Below are positions 32,991 through 43,117 of a DNA stretch of 64,000 nucleotides, piece after piece (position 1 is the first letter of the stretch; each line of letters begins with the position of its first letter). The notes beneath the pieces are model-generated. The model worked only from the letters and a program-made list of their open reading frames with translations, was not told the DNA's origin and ran no database searches. The DNA lies in assembly GCA_018398585.1 (NCBI GenBank), contig JAGTTD010000022.1, forward strand, positions 8,843,501 to 8,907,500. Reading direction: 5' to 3'. A program made the position numbers and the translations under genes. This DNA is from Simmondsia chinensis (Eukaryota; Streptophyta; Magnoliopsida; Caryophyllales; Simmondsiaceae).

Positions 32991-33730
32991 ATTGAGTTTC
33001 ATTTGACATTCCCGCAAGGTTTGCAGAGTCTCTTGTAAGTCTTTTGTATGATTTTCTTTAGCGCGTGATTTGACAATTATATCGTCAACATAAACTTCCA
33101 TATTACGTCCAATTTGTTACACGAATACCTTGCTAACTAATCGTTAATATGTCGCATATGCGTTCTTTAAGCCAAAAAGGCTTCACCATGTAACAGTAGG
33201 TTCCTTCATTAGTATCAAATAACGTTTTCTCCTCATTTTGCGAATTCATTTTTATCTGGTGGTAGCCTGAGAAAGCATCCTTAAAACTGAATAGCTCATT
33301 TCCTACTGTGGAGTCTACCAGTTGGTCAATCTTGGGGAGGGGATAGGAATCTTTTTGGCAGAATTTGTTCAGATATGTGAAATCGATACACATTTGCGAA
33401 GTTCCATTCGGTTTTTTCACCAACACCACATTGGCTAACCATTCAGGATATCTAACTTCTCTTATAAATCCTGATTGTAATAGATTATTTACCTGGACCT
33501 TGATGGCTTCCCCTCTTTCAGCGCAAAAGTTTCTTTTCTTTTGTTTTATCGGGGAAGTTCCTGCTAAAACATTTAGTTTTTGAACCATAACGTCTCGATT
33601 AATTCCTATCATTGCATCGGTGTTGTATGCAAAGACATCTCGGTATTGCTTTAATAACAAAGCCTGTTCTTTCTTTATTTCCTCTGATAGCCAATACCCT
33701 ACTCTTATAGCTTTTCTCTCCTCCACTTCT
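32991..33730 (-). pseudogene. Reverse transcriptase relic, element B
   Basis: The frame 33,726-33,133 (197 codons) carries DVFAYNTDAMIGI, KVQVNNLLQSGFIREVRYPEW, VVLVKKPNGTSQMCIDFTYLN, SFKDAFSGYHQIKM and YCYMVKPFWLK. After a frameshift the catalytic YVDD is intact at 33,081-33,092 (complement), followed by IIVKSRA. Some conserved residues have changed (F-W-L-K for the usual F-G-L-K). Tat/Athila-type sequence. Confidence 0.85.
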
Positions 33731-33909
33731 ATCTCCTCTAATTTTCCCCAGTCATGATCTAAGTTTTTGGATTTGCATTTCCCAGAAAGGCTAAGTTCTC
33801 CTGTACCTACCCTGGATGTGACTTCTCAACTATCACTTTTCAATGAGGCGTAATAGCATTCACGAGCTCCCTTTTCTTTTCCTTGAATGGACGTTATTTC
33901 TCCGTTGTC

Positions 33910-34310
33910 TGATTAAAATTTCATCAGCAAGTGATAGGTAGAGATTACGGCTTGTATGCAATTTAAAGCAGGTTGACCAAGTATTACATTGTAAGGGGAG
34001 GATAAATCTATACCTAGGAATTCCATCCTAGTTATCTTAGTAGCCTTTTGTCCTTGAAATACAGCATTCATAGTAACTGCTCCTAGGGGATTAGTGAACC
34101 GGAGAAATTTCACTATCCGGCATTTCCATTTGTTTAAAACACTGGTAGAAGAGTACGTTCACTTCACTTTCTTGATCACTTCCTTGATCGACTAACACTC
34201 AGTGTACAAAATATTGGTCCATTTCAAGGGTGATAACTAGTGAATCATCATGTGGGACGCAAATATCACTCAAGTCTTCCTCATTACAGGTGATTTGCAA
34301 CAGAGGTCGG
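33910..34310 (-). pseudogene. Protease relic, element B
   Basis: The frame 34,113-33,913 contains MEFLGIDLSSPYNVILGQPAL, the second conserved block of the Tat-lineage protease. Upstream, at about 34,290-34,190, pieces such as CVPHDDSLVITLEMDQYFVH and VLVDQGS show the active-site region, with D-Q-G in place of D-x-G-S, broken by a stop and small shifts. Element A begins at 34,347, just upstream. Confidence 0.65.
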
Positions 34311-34341
34311 ATTATTTTTACTCATTCTTTTTCTGGTTTGG

Positions 34342-34346
34342 ACGAG
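34342..34346. repeat. Target-site duplication of element A, left copy
   Basis: ACGAG here and ATGAG at 39,482-39,486. Four of five bases agree. Joining the flanks restores continuous element B sequence. Confidence 0.7.
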
Positions 34347-34440
34347 TGTCATGTCCCGGGATTGTAATTGAATTTTGTGTTTTGGCCGGAAAAGTTGTTA
34401 GAGTCGGTTAGATCTTGTATTGAGAAGAAATGTGTAAGAC

Positions 34441-35015
34441 TGTTACGCTCATGATTGACTAACAAACGTAAGCTAAGTAAAATGGGGATACATAGAGAGT
34501 TTGAGATAAGAAAGAAGTGAAATTGGGATGAGAAAGTAGAGAAATTAGATGAGAAATAGAGAGAGTTAGATGAGAGAGAGAAAGTTGATCTCAAAAGAGA
34601 TTTTTGTTTGATATTATGCTTGAATGAATCAGATTTACACTAGATCACACTTATTTATACACAATACAAGGCATTGAATCTAGACCATCTAAGTAACCGA
34701 CTTAAGCTAGGAATGATCTAGAATAATTAGAAAATATCTCCAACTAACTAACACTAACTACCTCTAAGATATTTTTGGCGCCAAGCACTCTAACAGCCCT
34801 ACCCGAACCTGCTGCATAACTACCCCTGTAGCTTATTACATTTTAGCAGCTAGGACAACACAAGCAGCAGCTAATGCCAATACAAAGCAGCTACTAAGCT
34901 CACGGACAGCAACAGAACAATGCAGTAGTACCAACAGAACACAACAGCAGCCCAAACTGAACCAACCGCAACCCAGCCACCTCAAGCTCATGCCTCCGAT
35001 TCTCGGGACATAACA
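34441..35015 (-). mobile_element. Antisense solo LTR inside the 5' LTR of A
   Basis: 575 bp, TGTTACGCTC to GACATAACA, flanked by AAGAC (34,436-34,440) and AAGAT (35,016-35,020). On the minus strand it starts TGTTATGTCCCGAGAATCGG and has a TATA box at 34,652-34,659 and a CT-rich 3' half, so it belongs to the same LTR group as A and F. It is the youngest layer of the nest. No internal region is present: the two ends sit in one uninterrupted LTR, the product of LTR-LTR recombination. Confidence 0.85.
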
Positions 35016-35024
35016 AAGATCTTC

Positions 35025-35032
35025 TATAAAAG
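35025..35032 (+). promoter_or_regulatory. TATA box in the 5' LTR of A
   Basis: TATAAAAG, in the position matching TATAAATA in the LTRs of E and F. Confidence 0.5.
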
Positions 35033-35218
35033 GTGTAAGATTGTACTTCCTTAATCATTCAATGAAATTATACAACCATCCCTTATGAGATATTTTCTCT
35101 CCCTCATCTAACTCTCTCTCTATTTCCTCATCTCCTTCCCTTCTTTCTCATCTCATACTCTCACCTATCTTCAATTTACTTAGTTTACGATTTGTGATTC
35201 AATCACAAGCATAACAAT

Positions 35219-35230
35219 TGGTATCAGAGC
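35219..35230 (+). other. Primer-binding site of element A
   Basis: TGGTATCAGAGC, a perfect match to the plant initiator-Met tRNA primer site, two bases after the LTR end. Confidence 0.9.
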
Positions 35231-36339
35231 CTCGTTTGGCTTCCAATCGAGCTTGTAATTAAGAAAAGTTTAAAATCTGGTTGTCGTGCTGCATTAGATG
35301 CTTTGCATTTGATTTGGTTGAATCAAATTCAACTAAATTGGGTTGTATTGTGTCAAGCTTTGGTGCTAGTTGCAATTAATCAACAAAAATAAGTTTTTTG
35401 TGCTGATTTGGTTCAGTTTGTGTGATCAAGAATTTAAATCTGGATTCCAGCTTGAAGAGCTTGTGTGCATTGTTAATTACTTCACATCCTACACATTGTT
35501 CGGGGATTGATTTCGGTTGGGATTAATTGATTGAGTATCATTGATATAAGCTTGGTTGATCGATTATCTGTGGATTTCAATCATCATTACTGCAGAATCC
35601 GATTGAATTCAGTAACGTGGATCAAGTAGTAGCTGTTGAAGTTGAGTGTTGAGCATATTTGATCTGTTGAAGCTAAGTGTTGAAGCTTAATTGATCTTGA
35701 TCAAATATTCATCCAATCAGTTAGAGACGAAGTTAAGTGAGCTATTGGATCAACATTACACTTGATCATAATCAAAAGCTCAGAATAACAAGCTAATTTC
35801 AGGTAGTTCTGATTCTGGCATTCATGTGAGAAGTGCAGGTAACTGTTTTCTGAACTTCAAGTTACATACTGATCAGAATCTACTTTTGGTTGCTGAATTA
35901 TGATGAAATTTGTGTTAATAAGCATAGAAATGGTAAGAATTCAGCTGATTCTTAGAAATTATATGATGTTGAATTGAGATTTGCTCAAAAGAGGATCTGA
36001 CATTAAATTGAGAACCGAAATTGTTGAAGTCTGATTTTATTCTTGAAGATTGCCTTGAGTATTGTGTTGAGGACTTGATTGCAGTCTAGAGTTGAGCCTA
36101 ATTCAAAATTGTAAGTCTGTTACTCAAGAAGCATCTCAGTTAGGGTTTGGTTCGAGTTCTCTGTGTGCGAAAATCTGCATATTAGGGTTGTACTCTGTGA
36201 CGGTTGAGGAGCCGTTAGCAAGTGATTGTTTGTGCAAGCAAGGGAGTATAATTTCTTTAAACAATCATCGGATGAAGTGATTCAAATCAAATTTTGTTCC
36301 TCTGCGATCTGAGTTGGTTCATATCTCTACGAACTGAGT
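35231..36339 (+). other. Leader of element A
   Basis: About 1.1 kb without a usable frame. It is conserved in F (56,068-57,150) and in the inverted fragment (7,110-7,800): the words TTGCTGAATTATGATGAAATT and AATAAGCATAGAAATGGTAAG recur. Short AGGTAAGG/CAGGTAACTG-like words around 35,838 and 56,581 would suit a splice donor, but no acceptor could be chosen. Confidence 0.55.
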
Positions 36340-37160
36340 TTGGTTCATATTGAAACGCTGCTTAACATTGCAAATATGGTTGGTATGGTTGATGATGGCT
36401 CATGTCGGTCCGTGATGAGGGATATTTTGGAGGAATGGAGGCAAGAATGTAGACAAGAATGCGAGAAGTTTTTGCAGGAATTGAAACTGGCAGTGGACCG
36501 AGTGATGCAGCTAAGTATGAATCAATAAGATTCAACTCATCAGTTTGCAAACATCAATCGAGATTGCGCTAGTGTTCTTGATGCAAATGAGTCCTCTGAG
36601 CTAATGGATCGAGTTATACAACAAGAGTTCAATGTTGAGCAAAAAGAGAAGGTTGAAGTGGAATCTGTTGCCGTTGAAGATGAGTTAGACCACGGTAATG
36701 CCGAAATTGATGAACACAAGTTAGAAGAATCTGAGGTTGAACGCATTGATCATGATGAAGACTCTTTGTGAGAGTTAGATCATTTTGAAGATGTTGAGCT
36801 ACAACAATATATGCTTCCGGAATGGGAATACGATTCATATGTCAAAGGAATGATGAAGAAAGCAAAGAGTAAAGTGAAGAGGAACCATCTAAACGAAGCA
36901 TTAAAGGATTTTTGGGGTAAAAAGAAGTTTACAAAGCACAAATTGAAGCGTGAGGTTGTGTGTCAGCCTAAGGTGCTTGAGAGTTTGCAAGAACAAAACA
37001 ATAGACAACCGGTAATTGCTGTAATTGAGTCCAAATCAAGTAAGGGACATTGGGATGGTCCACTAGAAGAAGTTAGGCAACAAGAACTAACTCAATCTCT
37101 TGATTTATCAATGTATATGCTAGTATACAAGGGTCGGATACAGCCGAATCTCTGATTTCA
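36340..37160 (+). pseudogene. Element A ORF1: acidic/basic protein
   Basis: Equivalent of 6,543-7,115 (minus). The first part (36,340-36,528) reads MRDILEEWRQECRQECEKFL, coiled-coil-like. The acidic part (VEQKEKVEVESVAVEDELDH, about 36,629) is broken by a stop at 36,768 (TGAGAG where the fragment reads leucine). The frame 36,811-37,155 then carries PEWEYDSYVKGMMKKAKSKV and DFWGKKKFTKHKLKREVV. The three copies agree best over the K-rich block. Function unknown; it takes the place where gag would be. Confidence 0.55.
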
Positions 37161-37299
37161 ACTAGGAAAGTTGATGTTACTGCTGTAGTAACAATGATAC
37201 CACCACAAAATGTCTTAAGCACTTCTCCAAGGCAACTTGATACTCCAAACCGGCATCTGATTTGTGCTGGCAGTAATGTACTTGATACATTGCAAGGTT

Positions 37300-37567
37300 C
37301 TTGGAGTGGAGAAATGGTGTATTCAAATACACACTTCCATGACAAGTTAGCTGCTGATCTAGGAGAGGATACTCAAGGTTTAGTGAAGCTGAAAGAGTTG
37401 ATTCCTTGATGAAACGAAGTAATCAAGCTGCCAAAGTGCGTTTTAAGGTTCAACAAAGGCGAAGCATTGTTTTTGTATAAGCAATTGAGTTGATGGAGGT
37501 GTACAAATTCAGTAATGTGCTAGAGCAGAATTCTTTTCAGACCAATGGCAATACAGTGGGTGTTTGA
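37300..37567 (+). pseudogene. Element A, conserved basic segment
   Basis: Broken stretch whose translation includes RVDSLMKRSNQAAKVRFKVQ (about 37,397), matched in F by RVESLLKRSTRAARVRFKVH (about 58,271). The two elements thus share this segment in the same order after ORF1. Stops separate it from the flanking frames. Confidence 0.5.
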
Positions 37568-38041
37568 CATGGTTCTTGGGCTGAAAGGAAGGTATTTCGG
37601 CCTGCAACCTCTTACGATCAGCTTCCTCCTGATCCAGGAAAGGTAGATCAAGATCATAACAAGCTGGAACACGAGGCTGAGCGGGAGAAAAGAGTCAATC
37701 CAACTGCCAAGGTGAATAGGCAGAAGCTTAACTTGATTTCTGGAAGAATTTTGTACATGTTAGAAGCTCACATGATGGGCACTGATATGAGAATTAAGTT
37801 TGATCAGCCAACATCTGGAAGAATTAAAGGTATTTGGGTTATGTTTGATTTGGGAAGGCCCCCTGAAGTGTTGATCGAATCTAGGTTCTGCATTTGGGTT
37901 GGAATGACAGTGCTGGACAGTAATGAGGCAAGTGCATTGAGCTTCAAATTCAGGTTGTGCATTAATCAAGCTATGGGCAAAGAACAAGCTCCATTAGCGC
38001 AACCAAATGTGAGACCTCCTGAGTTTAAAGTGAAAGTGTAG
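37568..38041 (+). CDS. Element A ORF2, 157-codon frame, unknown
   Basis: Open from after a stop at 37,565 to 38,041; a first in-frame ATG lies only at 37,760, so the start is unclear and the frame may be a fragment. Contains RPATSYDQLPPDPGK (about 37,608), which F keeps as SSYDKLPPNPGE (about 58,208), then a basic stretch (EREKRVNPTAKVNRQKLN) and MFDLGRPPEVLIESRFCIWVG (about 37,840). The block F-[DE]-x-G-x-P-P-E reappears in F at about 59,450. No known domain is recognised. Confidence 0.4.
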   Translation, partial: HGSWAERKVFRPATSYDQLPPDPGKVDQDHNKLEHEAEREKRVNPTAKVNRQKLNLISGRILYMLEAHMMGTDMRIKFDQPTSGRIKGIWVMFDLGRPPEVLIESRFCIWVGMTVLDSNEASALSFKFRLCINQAMGKEQAPLAQPNVRPPEFKVKV

Positions 38042-38119
38042 TATTTGATGAATGGGACACATTGAAAGGTTAAAATTGAGTAGTTCAGCCAGGAAATTGA
38101 ATCTATTGACAGGAACTCA

Positions 38120-38959
38120 ATGCCAGCTCACTTAGAGCAAGATTGGTGGCTGGAAAAGCTGAGAATTCAAGTTGTTTTTGAAGGAGATAGCTACAACAAC
38201 CTATTTGAACATAGAAAGTTCAAGATGGTCCAAACAAAAGCTGAAAGATTTGTGAACCATCTGAAAAATGAAAGCTGCGGAATTAAATCTGTCAATTGGG
38301 TTGCTTTGAGAATGGGAGCTTATGGTGTAATCTATGCAAGAATTTTGAGAGAAGAAGCTGAGATTTCCATATTACTTAAGTTACAATTCAAGATGTTTAC
38401 AACAGAATTCAAAGTAGTTGCTGAAAAGGCTTGGAGAATTACAATTCCTTCACTATCAGCAGTAAATGAGTTGTTCAAATGGAGTGTGATTGGTGCTATT
38501 ATGGCTTTGGGAAGATGTGTTAACTTGTTTGCATCAAGAAGCTTCCATATGGACAAGAATGGAGCTGAAATCTGTCATATTCGCAACTATGTTGTGTATC
38601 GGTTTAACGTTGCTGAATTTTTGAAGTTTGCAGCACATCATGTGGAATTGGAAAACAATCAAGTGTTTGTTGAGTGTAGTTTGATATGGTTTAGTAAGTG
38701 GATGTCTAAGCATTATAAAATTTGGATAAGATCTAAGATGAAATGGTTGCAGCTGCATTCTTATGGGATCTCAAGGTGTTTTGTTACCAAGGATAGGATA
38801 ATGGGCTGCTTTAGCTGCACTTGGGAATGTCTAAAAGCAGATTTTGACACTAGGTTCACTTGGTTTGAGTTGGAAGACCTCCATATGAGTGTTCTTCGTC
38901 AGATGCAAGCTCTAGTAACAGGACTTGGGCTGGAATACTACAGAATCTGCATCCTCTAA
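38120..38959 (+). CDS. Element A ORF3, 279-residue conserved unknown protein
   Basis: Longest intact frame of element A. Residues about 95-145 (EKAWRITIPSLSAVNELFKW, SVIGAIMALGRCVNLFAS, RSFHMD) align with F at 59,018-59,150 (SISILSITVVKEMFNGNVIG, AIMTFGRCHNLFSSSSFHMD). The next 60 residues also align (HVELENNQVFVECSLIWFSKWM with SVHLESNQGFIGHVMSWVGRW). Two cysteine/tryptophan-rich stretches are found towards the end. It has no polymerase, protease, gag or transmembrane hallmark I can name. The conservation between two diverged elements suggests it was once under selection, or simply shares descent. Function unknown. Confidence 0.5.
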   Translation: MPAHLEQDWWLEKLRIQVVFEGDSYNNLFEHRKFKMVQTKAERFVNHLKNESCGIKSVNWVALRMGAYGVIYARILREEAEISILLKLQFKMFTTEFKVVAEKAWRITIPSLSAVNELFKWSVIGAIMALGRCVNLFASRSFHMDKNGAEICHIRNYVVYRFNVAEFLKFAAHHVELENNQVFVECSLIWFSKWMSKHYKIWIRSKMKWLQLHSYGISRCFVTKDRIMGCFSCTWECLKADFDTRFTWFELEDLHMSVLRQMQALVTGLGLEYYRICIL

Positions 38960-39181
38960 TGTTCTGCTGCTGCTGCAATATTTCAGTAAGCTGGAGGCTC
39001 TCTTCAGTTACAGATTCAGCAAGGAATCCTCTTGGTTCTGCTGCATTTCAGAGTCACAGTCGCAACCTGGTTAACTCTTCACATAAGAAGCTCATTCATG
39101 CCTCCCACATAAACATTGATCTTCAAGTTCAACTCTTTTCTTTGATTCTTGGGGACAAGAATCTTTTAAAGGAGGGAGTAT
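38960..39181 (+). other. 3' end of A interior with pol-end relic and polypurine tract
   Basis: The frame here ends ILGDKNLLKEG. The corresponding ends are ILEDKNVFKGKG in F, ILESKNL in G and LEDQKVYKRRE in E. The purine-rich part (TTAAAGGAGGGAGTA, 39,166-39,180) is the polypurine tract. Confidence 0.65.
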
Positions 39182-39481
39182 TGTCATGTCCCGGGATTGT
39201 AATTGATTGTAATTGAATTTTGTGTTTTGGCGGGAAAATTTGTCAAAGTCGATTAGAGCTTGCATTAAGAAGTAATGTGTAAGATCTTCTATAAAAGATC
39301 TGAGATTGTACTTCCTTAATCATTCAATGAAAATATACAACCACCTCTTATGAGATATTTTCTCTCTCTCATCTAACTCTCTCTCTATTTCCTCAACTCT
39401 TTCCCTTCGTTCTCATCTCATACTCTCACCTATCTTCAATATACTTAGTTTGTGCTTTGTGATTCAATCACGAGCATAAAA
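39182..39481 (+). repeat. 3' LTR of element A
   Basis: 300 bp, TGTCATGTCCCGGG to GAGCATAAAA (terminal CA changed to AA). It has no solo-LTR insertion. The TATA region reads TCTATAAAAGATC. Confidence 0.85.
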
Positions 39482-39486
39482 ATGAG

Positions 39487-40400
39487 CAAGAGTTTCCCGA
39501 ATTTAAGGTTCGTGATATCATGGCAATCGTCTTTTAAGGGTGTTCTATCAATTCTCTTAGAGTTACCGATATCAGTGCTTTACTACCTGGTTCCTTTGAT
39601 TGTATACTAGGGTTAGCCATTTAAGCCTGACTGTTTTGGGTTTGCTTAACACTCTTCCATGGTATGGCCGTATAATTGATGGTAGCTACACCATTTTGAC
39701 TTCGCTTGTGGATTGAAAGGTCCTTTTGACTTGTTAGACGTTCTCTTAAAAGGAAAGGTCGACGTGTCGCATTTTTCTGTATTTCATAAGCAAAATGCCC
39801 CGCAGGCCTTTACACTTGTATTTTTGGTTTTAAGGTCGCGTTTGGAATCCTTGGCCTCGTCAAGTGAGACGTTTCTAATTTTTCTCGTGGCTTCCAAGTA
39901 ACTCCCAGCCATACCCATCCTGCCGTAGTCATAACATCCTCAACTAATATGTATTTGTTGGCTTTGTTCCATAGCTAATCAATGGTTTCTGGTTGCTTCT
40001 TAGCCAAGGAAAATTTAAAGTCTAAATATTTAAGTCCGTTGACGAAGGCACCAATGGCGATTTTGTCGGCTAATCCTGGTATATCTATCATTTCTCAAGT
40101 GAATCGCCTAACGTAGTCTCTCAAAATTTCGGATTCCTTTTGTTGTAACAGTATCAACTGTGTAGCCGTCTTTCTCCTCCTTTTATTACTTACAAAGTGC
40201 CTAGAGAAGCGTTCTGCTAATTGGGCAAAACCATCAATTGAACTAGGAGGTGAGGAAGAAAACCAAGATTGAGCCACTCCCTTTAAGGTGGCTAGAAAAT
40301 ATTTACGCCACACTTCCTCTGAAGCGTTTTGTATATACATCCTAGACTTATAGCCTGACATGATGGTCTTCAAGATCTTGAGATCGGTCAAAGAGGTCTA
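39487..40400 (-). pseudogene. Gag relic, element B
   Basis: The frame 40,391-40,095 reads MTDLKILKTIMSGYKSRMYI and WRKYFLATLKGVAQSWFSSSP, then FAQLAERFSRHFVSNK and QKESEILRDYVRRF: the retrotransposon gag core. Downstream on the minus strand (about 39,710-39,660) WCSYHQLYGHTMEEC is the zinc-knuckle type seen in Tat elements (C-x2-H...GH-x4-C). The region 39,487-39,660 leads towards protease and was cut by element A. Confidence 0.8.
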
Positions 40401-40896
40401 TATTGGGAATCTTAACTTTTTATGCCGGTAAAGGTAGAATTCTTAATTAAAATGGAGAGTACATACCCGGGACTTCAGGAATTGAGTAGATCATTGTTTC
40501 TTCTGAAGCATGAGTAAAATCTGGCTGAAATTTATGTACGTCCTTGATGTTAGTTGTAGATTTGTCCTCCATACTATCCTGGTCCATCCCTAGGTTTTCC
40601 AAATTTTTGTTGTCACGATTGGGTTCACAGTGTTAAACTTTTTTTTTCCATATTTTTTCCTTTTGCTGAGGTTCATGGGCTTAATCATGCTTGACCCCTA
40701 GTAACCTTACTTTTTAGGGCCTGAGTTTACTTCAGGCCTTTGTATTATTAATTTTTTCACAAGTTGTTCTAAAACCGTTTGTATGTTTTGGAGTTGGTTT
40801 TTAAGAACATGTTCGATTTCACTATCTTGAGTTGGGGGATCCAGGGATCTCGATAATTCGGCCATATCGTGACTTTCCCAAAGAAGCCGCCAATTA
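40401..40896 (-). other. Leader and primer-site region of element B
   Basis: On the minus strand the LTR end is followed by TAATTGGCGGCTTCTTTGGG (40,877-40,896). TTGGCGGCTT... is in the position of a primer-binding site and resembles the TGGCGxC class, but I cannot name the tRNA. The rest has pieces of the gag start, including a polar stretch. No intact frame. Confidence 0.5.
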
Positions 40897-41917
40897 TGTT
40901 CGTGGTGTTTATAGGTGTTTCGGAAGAAGCTAAACTCAAGCTACTTAAAGATTATCGAGATCCCCGTTATCCCTTGGTTTTTTTACCTCCTTCCATTTTC
41001 CCGTTTCTCTATTTATAGCGGTAGGATAATATTTTTAATGTTTGGATAAGTGTCCTTTTCCTTTTCTTTCAAATTAAGTTTCTTTTATTATTATTTTTTA
41101 AATATATCTTAAAAGAAGTGAAAATGGATAAGTTCACTTTGTTTGGTCACTATATGGGTGAATTGCATGGATTTTTACCCCACTGTTGAATAATGTCATT
41201 ATTTACCCATACTGGACAAATAATTTTATTTTTTTTACCTCTACTAGACAAATTGTGTTGATTTTTCTCCTACTGGGTGAATAATTTTTTTCTTCCCCCT
41301 CTACTAGGCGAATTTTGTTGATTTTTCTCCTACTGAGCAAATAACATTGTTCTTTTCCAGGGCAAGTAAGTCTATTTTTTGCCTCTATTTGGCTGTGTTG
41401 ATTTTCTCCTACCGGGCGAATAACTTTTTTCTTTACCCCTACTGGGCCAATAATGTTGCTTTTTGCCTCTACTGGATGAATTGTGTTGATTTTTTTCATA
41501 CTGGGCGAATAACATTGTTTTTTCACCCCTACTGGGTGAATAATATTATTTTTTACCTCTACTTGGCAAATTGTGTTGATTTTTCTTCTACTGGGTGAAT
41601 AGCATTGTTCTTTACCCCTACTGGGCAAATAATGTTTTTGCCTGTACTGGGCCAATTGTGTTTATTTTTCTCCTATTGGACGAATAACGTTGTTCTTTAC
41701 TACTAGCGAATAATGTTGTTTTTTACCTCTGTTGGGCAAATTGTGTTGATTTCTCTCCTATTGGACGAATAACATTGTTCTTTGCCCCCTACTGGGCGAA
41801 TAATGCTGTTCTTTGTCTCTGCTGGACAAATAATGTTGTTTTTTACCTCTACTGGGTGAATTGTGTTGCTTGTTCTCCTACTGGGCAAATTGCAATAATT
41901 ATTCTGAATTGCAAACA
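40897..41917 (-). repeat. 5' LTR of element B
   Basis: 1,021 bp, TGTTCGTGGTG to TTGCAAACA. It holds the same tandem repeats as the other LTR (about 41,160-41,890). On the minus strand, the sense of B, the 60-bp unit equals 20 codons, so long repeat-encoded frames stay open (41,655-41,203 and 41,888-41,703); they are not matched by open frames in the other LTR. Confidence 0.85.
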
Positions 41918-41922
41918 GAATC
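41918..41922. repeat. Target-site duplication of element B, right copy
   Basis: GAATC, identical to 20,370-20,374. Confidence 0.9.
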
Positions 41923-43112
41923 TACCAAAAATAATGTCCCCATAGTAGATTCTCAAGTATTCGAATATATTTGAGAGATTTTGGCCAGAGCATTGCTTAT
42001 GTTTGACATTTGGATTTAATGCATAAGTGTTTTTCTATGTTAGTGAATTGTTCGAGAAAGGGCAAACTGGGAACTAAGAAGGTAAAATGAGAAATAATAA
42101 TAATCTTAGTTTGAGTTAGTTTTTAGATTAACATTTCATAGAGGGATTAATTGTGAGTAAACTATTGCAAATGAATAAATATAATTACCACTAGAGTGTA
42201 GTAAAACTTATTTAGCGGAATTAAATTTTATTAAATGGTAATCAAATGTTATCATGCGATAATAATCATATTTGACTCATTTGGAATTAGAAATAAATTG
42301 TCCCCAAGGTCCCTGCCCAAGCCTTTAATTTATTCACCTAAAGATATCAAGAAAATTCATGAGATGAATTACATATTTAAGAGCGGAATAAATTGTTTTC
42401 TTTAACACAAAAATCCATGAGATGAATTTGTACAAGAAAATTAAAAAAAAAATAAATACGAAAAATAATGGCATAGGCCCATCAAAGTGATAATGAGCGT
42501 GATCCGCGCCTCACGGCACGGATCACTTAGGGCTTGCCACATGATTTAAAACTGTGCAATTGTTTTATTTGTATTTGGATTTGGATAATTATTTTTTTTA
42601 TGTTTTGACCTATCAAAAATACAATTTTTTTTGTATATTATATTTTAAATTTTGTGGGTCATTTTTAGGTTCCTGTAAATAAGGGAGTTTGTTTAATAAT
42701 TTCTACTTAGTTTGTATTCCAATTAATTAGAGAATTAAAAAGGAGAAATTCACTCTTCAAAATAATTCTTGAAAATTTGTGTGTTTTTTTTTTTTTAATG
42801 AATTACTTGATTTCACGACATGCACACGTTTGGTGCCTAAGGGGAATTGTGGAGAAGATTTTGAAGGTATTGTTGGAGCATCTTTTCACTTGCGGTCTAC
42901 AATAAGGCATGAGATTTCTAGAGTTATACTTTAAATTCATATTTAATTATTTTTTCATCAGCATGTCATATATTCTATGCAGTGTTATATCTATTTGGAG
43001 TTGAAAACTTTTACATTTTTTAAATTGTGAATTTTAAATCATAATTCTGCTGCACTACTTATTATCATTGTATGTAACTTTATTTTGTTAAATTAAAATT
43101 TCCCAGCCAACA
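41923..43112 (+). repeat. 3' LTR of Copia C1, second part
   Basis: Resumes at TACCAAAAATAATGTCCCC, matching 1,450-1,470 of the 5' LTR, and runs to AGCCAACA. Together with 19,775-20,374 it restores a full LTR. No gene. Confidence 0.85.
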
Positions 43113-43117
43113 GGGAC
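43113..43117. repeat. Target-site duplication of Copia C1, right copy
   Basis: GGGAC, paired with AGGAC at 852-856. Confidence 0.6.

Larger units (their letters stand above)
34347..35216 (+). repeat. 5' LTR of element A, split by a solo LTR
   Basis: 34,347-34,440 and 35,021-35,216 form the LTR (TGTCATGTCCCGGG to AGCATAACA). In the first 94 bases I count ten substitutions relative to the 3' copy, plus a 10-bp ATTGTAATTG duplication in the 3' copy. The CT-rich part carries CTCATCTAACTCTCTCTCTA. Confidence 0.85.
34347..39481 (+). mobile_element. Non-autonomous LTR element A (chromovirus-related)
   Basis: Short LTRs (about 290-300 bp net; 5' copy interrupted by a solo LTR) with an initiator-Met type primer site at 35,219 and a polypurine tract at 39,167. 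The interior, about 3.95 kb, has a leader of about 1.1 kb and three conserved coding stretches, with no gag, protease, polymerase or integrase motif. The end of the interior keeps ILGDKNLLKEG, a relic of the chromovirus pol end. This fits a large retrotransposon derivative mobilised by proteins of a related element such as E. Confidence 0.8.
20375..41917 (-). mobile_element. Tat-lineage Ty3/Gypsy element B (minus strand)
   Basis: LTRs at 20,375-21,358 and 40,897-41,917 are flanked by identical GAATC duplications. On the minus strand the order is 5' LTR, gag, (element A inserted), protease, reverse transcriptase, RNase H, a second archaeal-type RNase H, integrase, then a 9-kb spacer with antisense coding remnants and tandem arrays, and the 3' LTR. 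A second RNase H after the first, and extra antisense sequence between pol and the 3' LTR, are established features of the plant Tat lineage. Without element A (5.1 kb) it is about 16.4 kb. Confidence 0.85.
857..43112 (+). mobile_element. Copia retrotransposon C1 (outer element of the nest)
   Basis: Two diverged LTRs (857-2,702 and 19,775-20,374 plus 41,923-43,112) bound a primer-binding site, a broken gag-pol and a purine-rich stretch before the second LTR. The domain order in the pol relic (zinc knuckle, protease, integrase, reverse transcriptase, RNase H) is the Copia order. The element itself is about 8 kb; the rest of the span is later insertions: an LTR element in the leader (about 3,155-12,850), a LINE in gag (13,018-16,027) and a Tat-type Gypsy in the 3' LTR (20,375-41,917). 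Many stops and frameshifts show that it is dead and old. Confidence 0.85.
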
